NCBI GenBank assembly: GCA_021324175.1
Contig: JAJPJP010000279.1
Location: 1 to 52,862, forward strand
DNA from: Chitinophagia bacterium
GTDB taxonomy: Bacteria > Bacteroidota > Bacteroidia > Chitinophagales > Chitinophagaceae
Reading direction: 5' to 3'
Length of the DNA: 52,862 nt
The stretch's first letter is position 1. Each line of letters begins with the position of its first letter. The translations under genes were made by a program, and so were the position numbers. The notes under the pieces are model-generated. The model did not search any database and was not told the origin of the DNA. It saw only the letters and a program-made list of their open reading frames with translations. Shown piece after piece: positions 1-7,557 of the stretch.

Positions 1-20
1 TCAAAAAATACGCGGACTAA
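1..20 (+). CDS. fabF: Probable 3' end of beta-ketoacyl-ACP synthase II (partial)
   Basis: Only the last five codons and the stop are in the window; in frame 3 they read KKYAD then TAA. Bacteroidota FabF proteins often end in a short aromatic and charged tail of this kind (FKKY or FRRY). In this phylum the order acpP-fabF-rnc is common, and rnc follows 90 bases downstream. The call rests mainly on that conserved order, since five residues carry little information. An unrelated reading through frame 2 stays open to about base 70 but matches nothing I recognise. Confidence 0.38.
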
Positions 21-110
21 TCGCTGATTTTTTGAGACCAACCCTGTTAGGACCCTTACCTGGGCGCTGAGTAAATTTTTTAACTGCAGAAAAAATTGTA
101 GCTTTTCTTT

Positions 111-845
111 GTGGGAATACTGGAGCGTATCATAAGTAACGACGGTGCGGCTGTATCTTTTAAAAGACAACTTCGGAATGTTTTGGGCTTCAGCCCCGGC
201 AAATCGGTTCTCTACAGGACGGCCCTGACCCATCGTTCCCTCAAGGATGGCGCCGACGAGAATAACGAGCGGCTTGAATATCTTGGAGATGCCGTTTTGA
301 GCGCCATCGTGGCCGATTTCCTTTTCAAAAAATATCCCTATAAAGAAGAAGGGTTCCTCACCGAAATGCGGAGTAAGATGGTTAACCGCAACCAGCTAAA
401 CGAGATCGCGATCAAGATGGGGCTTCGTAAAATTACGCAATTCAACAAATTTGACAATTCGCTCAAAATGAGCCAGATATTTGGCAATACTCTGGAAGCA
501 GTGGTCGGTGCCATATACCTTGACAAAGGTTTCATTAAGACCAAACGATGGGTCGTGGAACGGATCATACAGCCTCACTTGTTTTTGGAGGAGCTCGAAA
601 ACCTTGAAATCAACCACAAAAACAAATTATATGGCTGGGCCAACCGAAATGGCAAGAATCTTGATTTTGAAACACTTGAAGAAAGGATAGAGAGCGGACG
701 CCGGTTGTTCACCGTCGGTGCCGTCGTCGACGGCGAATTGATTGCGCAGGGAAGGGCATATAATAAAAAAGATGCAAGTCAAATCGCCGCGCAGGTCGCC
801 ATCGATAAACTCGGCTTAAACAAAGTCGATAACGCGGAGGAATAA
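111..845 (+). CDS. rnc: Ribonuclease III
   Basis: Cytoplasmic double-strand-specific endoribonuclease that processes rRNA precursors and other structured RNAs. The RNase III signature NERLEYLGDAVL lies at residues 52-63 and holds the first acidic metal ligands. The second acidic cluster, LEAVVGAIYLD, is at 128-138, with E129 as a catalytic residue. A double-stranded RNA-binding domain follows from about residue 168 to 236, including the conserved A-rich helix near its end. Length (244 aa) is normal for the family. The start is GTG at 111; no better start lies upstream. Position directly after the probable fabF end fits the usual Bacteroidota arrangement, so it is probably co-transcribed. Confidence 0.97.
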   Translation: MGILERIISNDGAAVSFKRQLRNVLGFSPGKSVLYRTALTHRSLKDGADENNERLEYLGDAVLSAIVADFLFKKYPYKEEGFLTEMRSKMVNRNQLNEIAIKMGLRKITQFNKFDNSLKMSQIFGNTLEAVVGAIYLDKGFIKTKRWVVERIIQPHLFLEELENLEINHKNKLYGWANRNGKNLDFETLEERIESGRRLFTVGAVVDGELIAQGRAYNKKDASQIAAQVAIDKLGLNKVDNAEE

Positions 846-1058
846 CCGAGGTTCATTAACGAAAATTCCGCGATTTAATCAAAAAAAATATTCACATTAC
901 TTGCAAGTTTCTGAATTATTGCCGTATTTTACGGTAGGTTTTAGTCTCGATCCCCCTTTATATCTACGTACCCCCACAAATTTATTGAGCATCGAACATG
1001 GTGAATTGATTTTGCCGTCTTTGTGCTTACTTATCCAATTTTCTGTGCGTGCCACAAA

Positions 1059-1066
1059 TAAGTTTA
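1059..1066 (+). promoter_or_regulatory. Possible Bacteroidota -7 box upstream of T9SS protein
   Basis: The sequence TAAGTTTA is one base off the Bacteroidota -7 consensus TAnnTTTG and lies 21 bases before the ATG at 1088. No convincing -33 TTG is spaced correctly. The surrounding 242-base gap after rnc is AT-rich and shows no gene. Confidence 0.28.
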
Positions 1067-1087
1067 GTTCAAACAAATTAATGAATC

Positions 1088-2314
1088 ATGAAAAAATTTT
1101 ACATTATTGCAATTGCAGTATGTGGGGCCTTATGCCTACAATCCGCCGCCCTGTTCGCACAGATTCCAGCATCGACTTATTCAGTAACTGTCACTAAGAC
1201 CTGGACACAAGAATTCACCGAGCCGGTGAATAACGCTTGTAATGGTTGTACTATCGACATTACGGGTGCTGCGGTCTTCACCGTTAATGAGTCAGTTACA
1301 CTTACCAACTCGGTGATTAATGTGGAGAACAATACGCAACTTAATATTGGCGCAGGGGTCACGCTGACGCTGATCAACAGCCAGATCATTGTTGGAGATA
1401 AGAATTCAACGACAAGTACGGCCAATGTTTTTGTTTCCAGCGGCGCTTCCATCTCACTTGATGCGACCTCAGTGTTCCGTCTTGGAAATGTTAACAATTT
1501 CCTAAGCGGTGGAACGGCTCGCCCGGCAGGCCAGATCACTGCTCCGGTTACGATTTCTATTCTCGGATTCACCTTTACCAGGAACGTAGCTTTTTATACT
1601 GCTACCGGTTCTGCCAATAGCAGTCCTTACAACCTGAATTGCAATGGAAGTTTCCCGAACACATGCAAGACGGGTTTTGTATATGGTCCGGTTATTAACG
1701 CACCGACTAATCTTGGCGGCTTTATCACCTTCCAGACATTGAGCACAGACGCGCCGCTTCCTGTTGTTCTGGGCAGCTTTAACGCCAGCCTGACAACTGA
1801 CAACGACGTATTGCTCACATGGTCTACTGATCAGGAAATTAATTCAAGTTATTTCGCCGTTCAACGCAGCAGCAACGGTACCGACTGGTCAACGATTGGC
1901 AAAGTTGGTGCAAAGGGTAACTCTGCTACGATAAGCTACTATTCATTTACTGATGACAACGCTGCGAATGGTATTGACTATTACCGTTTGCAGATGGTCA
2001 ACCTAGATGGTTCATTTGCTTACTCTTATGTAAGTGTAGTCCGCACGACGACCGTTCAGAATATCAGCGTATTCCCGAACCCTGCAAAAGATTACATCAA
2101 TATCACGCTTGGTGGACGGGTTCCGACGACCGGAGTTCGCCTGATTGACCTAAGCGGTAAAGTTCTTCAGGAACAGAGACTGAATGCCAGCTCTCAGAAT
2201 ACGACGATCACCATGGCGGTTTCCAACTTGCCACAGGGAATATACCTGCTCCAGGCGCTTAAAGCTGATGGAACTAAGTATACAACCAAGGTCACGATTG
2301 GCATCCAACAATAA
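1088..2314 (+). CDS. Secreted protein with T9SS type A sorting domain
   Basis: A 408-aa exported protein of unknown function. Residues 1-25 form a signal peptide ending in FAQ. Residues 40-200 are rich in Thr, Ser, Asn and Val with a repetitive beta-strand rhythm (for example SVTLTNSVINV), like a short beta-helix. Residues 225-320 form an Fn3-like module (LGSFNAS, LLTWST, YFAVQRSSNG, DYYRLQMVN) common before T9SS sorting signals. The last 80 residues are a type A sorting domain beginning VFPNPAKDYINI and ending in a GIYLLQ strand. It should cross the outer membrane through the type IX system and be surface-bound or released. A strong terminator follows directly. Confidence 0.85.
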   Translation: MKKFYIIAIAVCGALCLQSAALFAQIPASTYSVTVTKTWTQEFTEPVNNACNGCTIDITGAAVFTVNESVTLTNSVINVENNTQLNIGAGVTLTLINSQIIVGDKNSTTSTANVFVSSGASISLDATSVFRLGNVNNFLSGGTARPAGQITAPVTISILGFTFTRNVAFYTATGSANSSPYNLNCNGSFPNTCKTGFVYGPVINAPTNLGGFITFQTLSTDAPLPVVLGSFNASLTTDNDVLLTWSTDQEINSSYFAVQRSSNGTDWSTIGKVGAKGNSATISYYSFTDDNAANGIDYYRLQMVNLDGSFAYSYVSVVRTTTVQNISVFPNPAKDYINITLGGRVPTTGVRLIDLSGKVLQEQRLNASSQNTTITMAVSNLPQGIYLLQALKADGTKYTTKVTIGIQQ

Positions 2315-2340
2315 GCTTCGTTAAAGTCATTAATTGAAAA

Positions 2341-2368
2341 GCGCAGGTTTTCGTACCTGCGCTTTTTT
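2341..2368 (+). terminator. Rho-independent terminator
   Basis: A perfect 8-bp stem GCGCAGGT / ACCTGCGC (2341-2348 with 2355-2362) with a 6-base loop is followed by six T residues. It lies 26 bases after the stop codon of the upstream T9SS gene. Confidence 0.88.
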
Positions 2369-2633
2369 CGTTTTTGACCAATTCCCTTTGCCCGTTCGGA
2401 TAATTCATTATTCAGCAATTAGTTACTAGGCGGTGATTCAGCGCCTGACTGCCCTAAATTTTGCCGAGAATTAAAAGTTAGCGCAAAAATTTCCTGGTTC
2501 CTCTCACAATCAAGAATGGGCGATACGCCAATTTGTATCATTAAAAAAACGGATGATTAACCTAAGTATTAGCCTCTAGACTGCAATAAAATTGCTGTTT
2601 CTTAGTTATAAGAAGAGTCCAATAATCCACCGT
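2369..2633. other. Non-coding AT-rich gap
   Basis: The stretch between the terminator and the next T9SS gene has no open frame with recognisable content, no tRNA-like fold and no clean TAnnTTTG box. It presumably holds the promoter of the following gene, but I could not place it. Confidence 0.5.
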
Positions 2634-3812
2634 GTGAAAACCCTAAAAACCCTAACACTCTGTACTTGTATTATCCTTGCGACAGCGGGATTCATCTTCC
2701 CAGAATCATCTTTTTCGCAGTGCAATGGAGTTATCAAATCAGTTAGTTATAGTACTGTCCTGACCGGAACTGGAAATGATGAACACGTTTTCCTGTTGCC
2801 TCAGTTTGATCCAAGCAAGGGCACACTGGTGGCAGTAAAAATTTCAAATATAATTACCCTTGATTATTCCTTCCAGCTTGAAAATAACAGCCATTCGGCC
2901 GTAAGCTACACGCTAGGCGTTGGTCGTAATGACTGGGTCGGCTGCAGCGCCTTGTCTTCGCCGTTAACGAATGCGTCCAATGTGATAGACTTCGGTCCTT
3001 ATGCACTGGCGGCATCCGACGGCGTTACGGGATCAGGTCCCGACTTTATCTCGGTTCCCCCGTTCAATGTGCTGAACAATTATGCCGACATTACGGATTC
3101 GATCACCAGCGGCATGAATGGCTTCATGGGTACAGGCAATGTTTCTTTCGACTATTTTACGACCACTTTTTACCAGCTTAGCGGAAACTATAATTTCAAC
3201 CAGACGCCCGTTGACACCATGAATTTTAAGATAAGCTACTATTATTGCAGCGTCACGGTCATCGCCTCGAGCATCATGGATTTCCAAGCAGCGTTGCAGA
3301 AAGACAATGATATTAACCTGAGCTGGCAAATCGCGAACGAGCACCTGGGAAGAGTTTATGCGACAGAAAAAAGCGCTGACGGCGTCAACTTCACCAGCTT
3401 CGGCACTGTTAAATCAAGCGTAGACACCACCGTAGCCAGCTATGCTTATCCTTATACCCTGACTTCAAGCGACAAGAACCGGGTCTATTTCCGGCTTCGC
3501 ATAACGGACGAAAATAACAATATCAGCTATTCCGGTGTCAGTAAGGTAGATTTGGGCGAACAAAGCGCACAGTTGAGCCTTTATCCGAATCCGGCTCATG
3601 ATTATATCAACATTCTCTTCCCGAGAACAGTCAATAATATAGCAGTCGACCTACTCAGTTCAAGCGGCGAAACGATCCAACGATATGCATTTAAAAATAC
3701 CAATATGCCCCGCATCAACGCCATTAGCCAACTGGCGCCAGGGGTGTATTTTATCCACGTTTATGATCTTGACCAGCACAAGAGCTACGTGTTGCCGCTG
3801 ATGACGCAATAG
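2634..3812 (+). CDS. Secreted protein with T9SS type A sorting domain
   Basis: A second exported T9SS cargo protein of unknown function, 392 aa from the GTG at 2634. This start puts a basic VKTLK stretch directly before a hydrophobic core and a cleavage site after FSQ; the upstream TTG at 2592 would add 14 residues before the signal peptide. Residues 20-215 form an unrecognised beta-rich domain. Residues 220-310 repeat the Fn3-like plan seen in the upstream T9SS protein (MDFQAAL, INLSWQ, YATEKSADG, VYFRLRI). The C-terminal 80 residues are a sorting domain starting LYPNPAHDYINI and ending PGVYFIHVYD. The two neighbours share architecture rather than close identity. Confidence 0.8.
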   Translation: MKTLKTLTLCTCIILATAGFIFPESSFSQCNGVIKSVSYSTVLTGTGNDEHVFLLPQFDPSKGTLVAVKISNIITLDYSFQLENNSHSAVSYTLGVGRNDWVGCSALSSPLTNASNVIDFGPYALAASDGVTGSGPDFISVPPFNVLNNYADITDSITSGMNGFMGTGNVSFDYFTTTFYQLSGNYNFNQTPVDTMNFKISYYYCSVTVIASSIMDFQAALQKDNDINLSWQIANEHLGRVYATEKSADGVNFTSFGTVKSSVDTTVASYAYPYTLTSSDKNRVYFRLRITDENNNISYSGVSKVDLGEQSAQLSLYPNPAHDYINILFPRTVNNIAVDLLSSSGETIQRYAFKNTNMPRINAISQLAPGVYFIHVYDLDQHKSYVLPLMTQ

Positions 3813-3828
3813 AAGGCGCTTAAACTGC

Positions 3829-4587
3829 CTAGATTAATGGCCTTGCGTTCAAAGCCTCCAGGAGAAGCAAAGAGACCGCCGCAAAGTAGATAATTGCGAT
3901 GGCGATCACCGACTTCTTGTTATTTAAGAAAAAATATCCCAGGATTGGAAGAATTTGAAGTGAATGCATTCCAAAGAAATGTGCGGCGCGAAGATCGCCA
4001 TAGCCGGTACTCCAGTTTAGATATGGCAGGCCGCTTCCTCCATCGGGCGCGCCGACGGTGTGCCCTCCGTTATGCACAATGACGAACCCTTCAGCAGCAA
4101 ACGCGACAAAACATAAGAGTCCCAGCCTGATTCCCCACAAATAGGACTCCTTGATTGAAAATTTCTTTTGCTTGAAAAACAGCCAGCACATATAAGCGGT
4201 CCAGCAGGTGAAGACCGTAATGCTGGCGCCCATAACGCCAAAGAGTATTCCGTTAAGAGCTGGCGAGTTATTAAAATGCGATCGTTGGCCCCTGGCTGCC
4301 TGCTCGGTTATGATGACTAATTCAATCAGCATAGCAACGATCGTTGCACGCGAATATCTGCGAACCGCCTTCTGGTTATCCAGGTAATACAACAACCAAG
4401 CGAGGGTCAGCGTGATAATGGCTATCGATAAAAAAAACTTGCTTGGCTTGATAAAGGCATTGATACCGAGCACCTGCGTGTTCGTCAAATAGATGCACGC
4501 GAGACAAGTTGCTGCACCAAGGACGCAGAACATTCCCAAATAGAACAGCATAGCATTTCGGCGGCGGAGCTCCTGAAAAAAGTTCAT
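3829..4587 (-). CDS. Uncharacterised polytopic membrane protein with conserved His motifs
   Basis: A 252-aa integral membrane protein with about seven hydrophobic segments. The C-terminal half holds a distinctive run: HNGGHTVGAPDGG, GLPYLNWS, GDLRAAHFFGMHSLQ. The several membrane-associated histidines could bind metal or haem, but that is inference. I recognise it only as a hypothetical membrane protein seen in Bacteroidota. It starts three bases after the stop of the ABA4-like gene on the same strand, so the two are almost certainly one operon. It is convergent with the T9SS gene ending at 3812. Confidence 0.75.
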   Translation of the reverse strand: MNFFQELRRRNAMLFYLGMFCVLGAATCLACIYLTNTQVLGINAFIKPSKFFLSIAIITLTLAWLLYYLDNQKAVRRYSRATIVAMLIELVIITEQAARGQRSHFNNSPALNGILFGVMGASITVFTCWTAYMCWLFFKQKKFSIKESYLWGIRLGLLCFVAFAAEGFVIVHNGGHTVGAPDGGSGLPYLNWSTGYGDLRAAHFFGMHSLQILPILGYFFLNNKKSVIAIAIIYFAAVSLLLLEALNARPLI

Positions 4588-4590
4588 AAC

Positions 4591-5025
4591 CTAGTAATTA
4601 TCTGCAAAATATTTTTTCGTCGAGGCAAAACGAATGATCAGATAAAGCAATAAACCCGTTGGGCCCAACATGGAATTGAGTATATAACAGGGTATCAGCA
4701 GGAGATGGGGTATGCCATGTTTGCGGCCGTTGTTTTTGATCCAGCAGCCTGTTAAGAGATCGAAGGCGATATAGTGGGTCCAGCCTGCAACGACCATCAT
4801 TGGGTTTTGAAAAAGTTCCATCACGCCGCCAAGCGAATTGAATTTTTTCAGGTCCCCGAAATGAAAGCCGTTAAAGAGGAGAACCGCATAGATGATTGCA
4901 AGAATCGTAATGATGACTCCGATGATGAATTTGTCGCTCATTCGCCAGAAAGGCAGGAATATCAGAACGATCCAACCTGGGATTGACAATAGACCAACTA
5001 TACTGAAAATCGTTTCGGCTGACAT
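4591..5025 (-). CDS. ABA4-like family membrane protein (DUF4281-type)
   Basis: A 144-aa protein with four predicted membrane segments. The core motif GWTHYIAFDLLTG (about residues 81-93), then a basic HG-x-PHLLLIPCY stretch and MLGPTGLLLYLIIR, is the pattern of the ABA4-like family. That family is named after a plant protein needed for neoxanthin synthesis; the bacterial members have no established reaction. No carotenoid genes are nearby, so no xanthophyll role is claimed. It is the first gene of a two-gene operon with the His-rich 7-TM protein and is divergent from the S41 peptidase. Confidence 0.8.
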   Translation of the reverse strand: MSAETIFSIVGLLSIPGWIVLIFLPFWRMSDKFIIGVIITILAIIYAVLLFNGFHFGDLKKFNSLGGVMELFQNPMMVVAGWTHYIAFDLLTGCWIKNNGRKHGIPHLLLIPCYILNSMLGPTGLLLYLIIRFASTKKYFADNY

Positions 5026-5140
5026 ATCAATTTGGTTTTAGGTTTAATGAAGCTTTTGATAATCCGGTGACAGGGGCAGGACCCGTAAATTACGATTCTT
5101 ATTCAAAAGAAATCTACCTTCCAATAAATTATAATTCATT

Positions 5141-5156
5141 TACGAAATTATTCGTA
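5141..5156. promoter_or_regulatory. Palindrome in divergent intergenic region
   Basis: A perfect inverted repeat TACGAA-ATTA-TTCGTA lies between the divergent ABA4-like operon and the S41 peptidase, 20 bases before the peptidase ATG. Size and symmetry suit a dimeric repressor site, but no cognate regulator is adjacent. In such AT-rich DNA a 6+6 palindrome can also occur by chance. Confidence 0.35.
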
Positions 5157-5176
5157 CAATTGCGATAAAAATTCAC

Positions 5177-6490
5177 ATGTCGTTCCGATCGTTTTTAGCG
5201 ACCTGCCTAAGTTTGGGCCTCTGTTTATCAAACCTGGGCGCCCAGCCGCTCACAAGGGATGCGAAGATCTCAGTCATCAATCATTTATCGCAGTCACTGC
5301 TTGATAACTATGTATTTGCTGACACGGCGCGACTGATGAAAGTGGCGCTCCAAAAAAATCTTTCAGCAGGCCTCTATGACAGCATCACCAATCCGGCTGC
5401 TTTCGCGCAAAAACTGACCCGCGATCTTCGGTCCGTATACAAAGACCTTCATTTGGGGGTGAGATTCGACCCGCAACAGGAAAAAAACCTCTTGGATACT
5501 TCTCGTGTCAATGAAGCAGCCGACCGCGCCAGGAATCTTGCGCGGCAGAAGGCGCAGAACTTCGGCTTTAATAAAGTTGAGATTTTGAATGGCAATATTG
5601 GTTACGTCCGTTTCGACAGGTTTGCTTCACCGAACGAGGAAGCCAGGGCAACAGTCGGGAATGTATTTGGCTTTTTGAAAAATACAACCGCGCTGATTTT
5701 TGACGTTAGGGATAATGGAGGCGGCGACCCCGAGATGGTGAGGTACATTTGCAACTATCTTTTCGACAAGCCCACGCATATCAATGACCTCTACGAACGA
5801 AGAAAAAACTCCACCCAGGCATTTTGGACCGAGCAGGTGAAGGGTTCGGAAACCTTCTCCAAATTGCCCGTGTACGTACTAACGAGTGATCATACATTTT
5901 CCGGAGCAGAGGAATTTGCCTATGATATCAAATGCCAGCAGAGGGGCGAGATCATCGGCGAAACAACGGGCGGAGGGGCTCATCCTGTCCAGCCACAACC
6001 GATCACCAATGGTTTCGTTGGCTTTATCCCTTTTGCCAGAGCGATCAATCCCATTACGAAAACCAATTGGGAAGCTGTTGGGGTAAAACCCGATCTCGCA
6101 GTCGCGTCCGACAAAGCATTGGATGAGGCGATGCTGGCGTGCTATGACAAGCAACTTGCAACCACCAGCGATAGCAATAAGATAAAACCTGTTCAATGGT
6201 CGCGAAACATTCTTTATGCGAAAATTCATCCTTATTATGTCGACACCGTAAATCTAAAGTCTTACGTTGGGAAGTATGGCGATGGAAGATTTGAATATCG
6301 CGATGGCGGTCTATATTTTACTGGGAGAAGCGGCAGGGTATCCAGGCTTGTAGCATTATCCGAACGGACCTTCAAGCCCCAGGACATTGACTACTTTAAA
6401 TTGGAATTCAAGCAAGACGCTGCCGGAAAAGTAATCAAAGTCCTTTTCACCTTTGACGACGGCTACACAGAACTTCACATGAGGGAATGA
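5177..6490 (+). CDS. Secreted S41 family peptidase
   Basis: A 437-aa exported serine peptidase related to C-terminal processing proteases and retinoid-binding-protein-like S41 members. A signal peptide ending in LGAQ covers residues 1-22. A helical N-terminal cap (25-110) precedes the S41 core. The nucleophile motif TFSGAEEFAYD places Ser242 as the catalytic residue, and the following GEIIGETTGGGAHP loop is typical of the family. No PDZ domain is evident between cap and core. The C-terminal 90 residues form a small beta-rich domain (GRFEYRDGGLYF). It probably degrades or trims peptides in the periplasm. The start is ATG. Confidence 0.88.
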   Translation: MSFRSFLATCLSLGLCLSNLGAQPLTRDAKISVINHLSQSLLDNYVFADTARLMKVALQKNLSAGLYDSITNPAAFAQKLTRDLRSVYKDLHLGVRFDPQQEKNLLDTSRVNEAADRARNLARQKAQNFGFNKVEILNGNIGYVRFDRFASPNEEARATVGNVFGFLKNTTALIFDVRDNGGGDPEMVRYICNYLFDKPTHINDLYERRKNSTQAFWTEQVKGSETFSKLPVYVLTSDHTFSGAEEFAYDIKCQQRGEIIGETTGGGAHPVQPQPITNGFVGFIPFARAINPITKTNWEAVGVKPDLAVASDKALDEAMLACYDKQLATTSDSNKIKPVQWSRNILYAKIHPYYVDTVNLKSYVGKYGDGRFEYRDGGLYFTGRSGRVSRLVALSERTFKPQDIDYFKLEFKQDAAGKVIKVLFTFDDGYTELHMRE

Positions 6491-6606
6491 TAAACCTTCC
6501 TCTTATTGTTCTCTAAGTGCTTTTGACTAAGGTCATGTTTTGCGATGACCGCTGTCATGATTTTTGCTCGCTCAAACTTGAATATTTGCATTCTAAAATC
6601 AAGTTT

Positions 6607-6960
6607 ATGGAATATATATTCTCCCAATCGGGTTCAGCTGGCTTGTACCAAGGGATGGAAAAGAAGCGGTCTTCATTATCGATTTTTTTTTCTTGGGCCG
6701 CCGGCCAGGAATTAGAAAATCATGTAGCATGGGTCGGAATTTCAATAATGTTAATGGCCGCGGTCATCTCGCCAATTGCGATTTCAATTGTCTTACTGAA
6801 TGGCGCATCATTCAATCTCATTATGGCGACGATGGCAGCCTTAGCCCTGGTTGTAACCAGTAACCTTGCTGCGATGTCAACTAAATACACGATCCCCATA
6901 TTGCTTCTGGCCACATTGATGGATCTAGGAATTGTTATAGCAAGTTTTATAATTCGATAA
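6607..6960 (+). CDS. Small uncharacterised membrane protein
   Basis: From the ATG at 6607 this is 117 aa; a longer reading from 6517 adds 30 residues with no membrane character and several cysteines, so I take 6607. An in-frame ATG at 6655 (MEKKRSSLS) is also possible. Three hydrophobic segments follow one another (VGISIMLMAAVIS, IMATMAALALVV, LLLATLMDLGIVIASFI). No family motif is recognised. It follows the S41 peptidase gene but has enough space for its own promoter. Confidence 0.6.
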   Translation: MEYIFSQSGSAGLYQGMEKKRSSLSIFFSWAAGQELENHVAWVGISIMLMAAVISPIAISIVLLNGASFNLIMATMAALALVVTSNLAAMSTKYTIPILLLATLMDLGIVIASFIIR

Positions 6961-7048
6961 ACCATAGCCGGTCGAAACAGGAATAAACAACAAACAGCCT
7001 AATTGATATCACGTACCACAAGACCTCAATGTCGGCAATGAACTCAAA

Positions 7049-7474
7049 TTACTGATTTAATGAGTTTTCATCGACTGGCACCTCCATGCACAACTCGACA
7101 AGGACGCCGCTGGTGTGTTTGGGGTGAAGAAAGCAAATCAGCTTATTGTCGGCCCCCAATTTTGGTTCTTCCTGCAGGAGTAGGAATCCCTGTTCTTTGA
7201 GGCGTTTCATTTCGGCGCGGATGTCGTGCACTTCAAAGGCAATATGATGCAAACCTTCGCCTTTTTTGTTAATATAGCCTGCGACGATGCCATCGGCAGA
7301 ATTGCTTTCGAGAAGTTCAATCTTGGTTTCGCCAACCCTGAAAAACGCGGTATTGACTTGTTCCGAATCAACGGTTTCGGTCTTGTAGCAGGAACTGCCA
7401 AACAATTTTTCAAACAGTGGCACCGCGGTGGCAAAATCCCTGACTGCAATGCCGATGTGCTCGACTTTTTGCAT
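7049..7474 (-). CDS. mce: Methylmalonyl-CoA epimerase
   Basis: Interconverts (R)- and (S)-methylmalonyl-CoA, linking propionyl-CoA and succinyl-CoA through methylmalonyl-CoA mutase. The 141-aa protein has the two beta-alpha-beta-beta-beta halves of the glyoxalase/VOC fold: VEHIGIAVRD at residues 4-13 supplies a metal-binding His, GLHHIAFEV a second in the middle, and VLVELC near the end the Glu. The ATG at 7474 gives the family's normal length and N-terminus; a longer frame reaching 7663 runs antisense into the cysteine desulfurase gene and is not believed. It is divergent from that gene with 83 bases between starts. Confidence 0.93.
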   Translation of the reverse strand: MQKVEHIGIAVRDFATAVPLFEKLFGSSCYKTETVDSEQVNTAFFRVGETKIELLESNSADGIVAGYINKKGEGLHHIAFEVHDIRAEMKRLKEQGFLLLQEEPKLGADNKLICFLHPKHTSGVLVELCMEVPVDENSLNQ

Positions 7475-7533
7475 TGGCAATTTTACGTAAAAATAGGCAT
7501 TCAGGACATTCAGCCGCTGTCCATCGTTTGGTC

Positions 7534-7541
7534 TACCTTTG
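7534..7541 (+). promoter_or_regulatory. Bacteroidota -7 promoter box for cysteine desulfurase
   Basis: TACCTTTG matches the -7 consensus TAnnTTTG exactly and ends 16 bases before the TTG start at 7558, leaving a leader of roughly ten bases. This argues against longer readings of the downstream gene that begin inside or before the box. The -33 element is poor. Confidence 0.5.
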
Positions 7542-7557
7542 TGTGACAAGAACAATT

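Noticed and set aside
7474-7557. N-terminal extension of the cysteine desulfurase
   Set aside because: It would overlap the divergent gene's start and contain the -7 promoter box; the family N-terminus begins at 7558.
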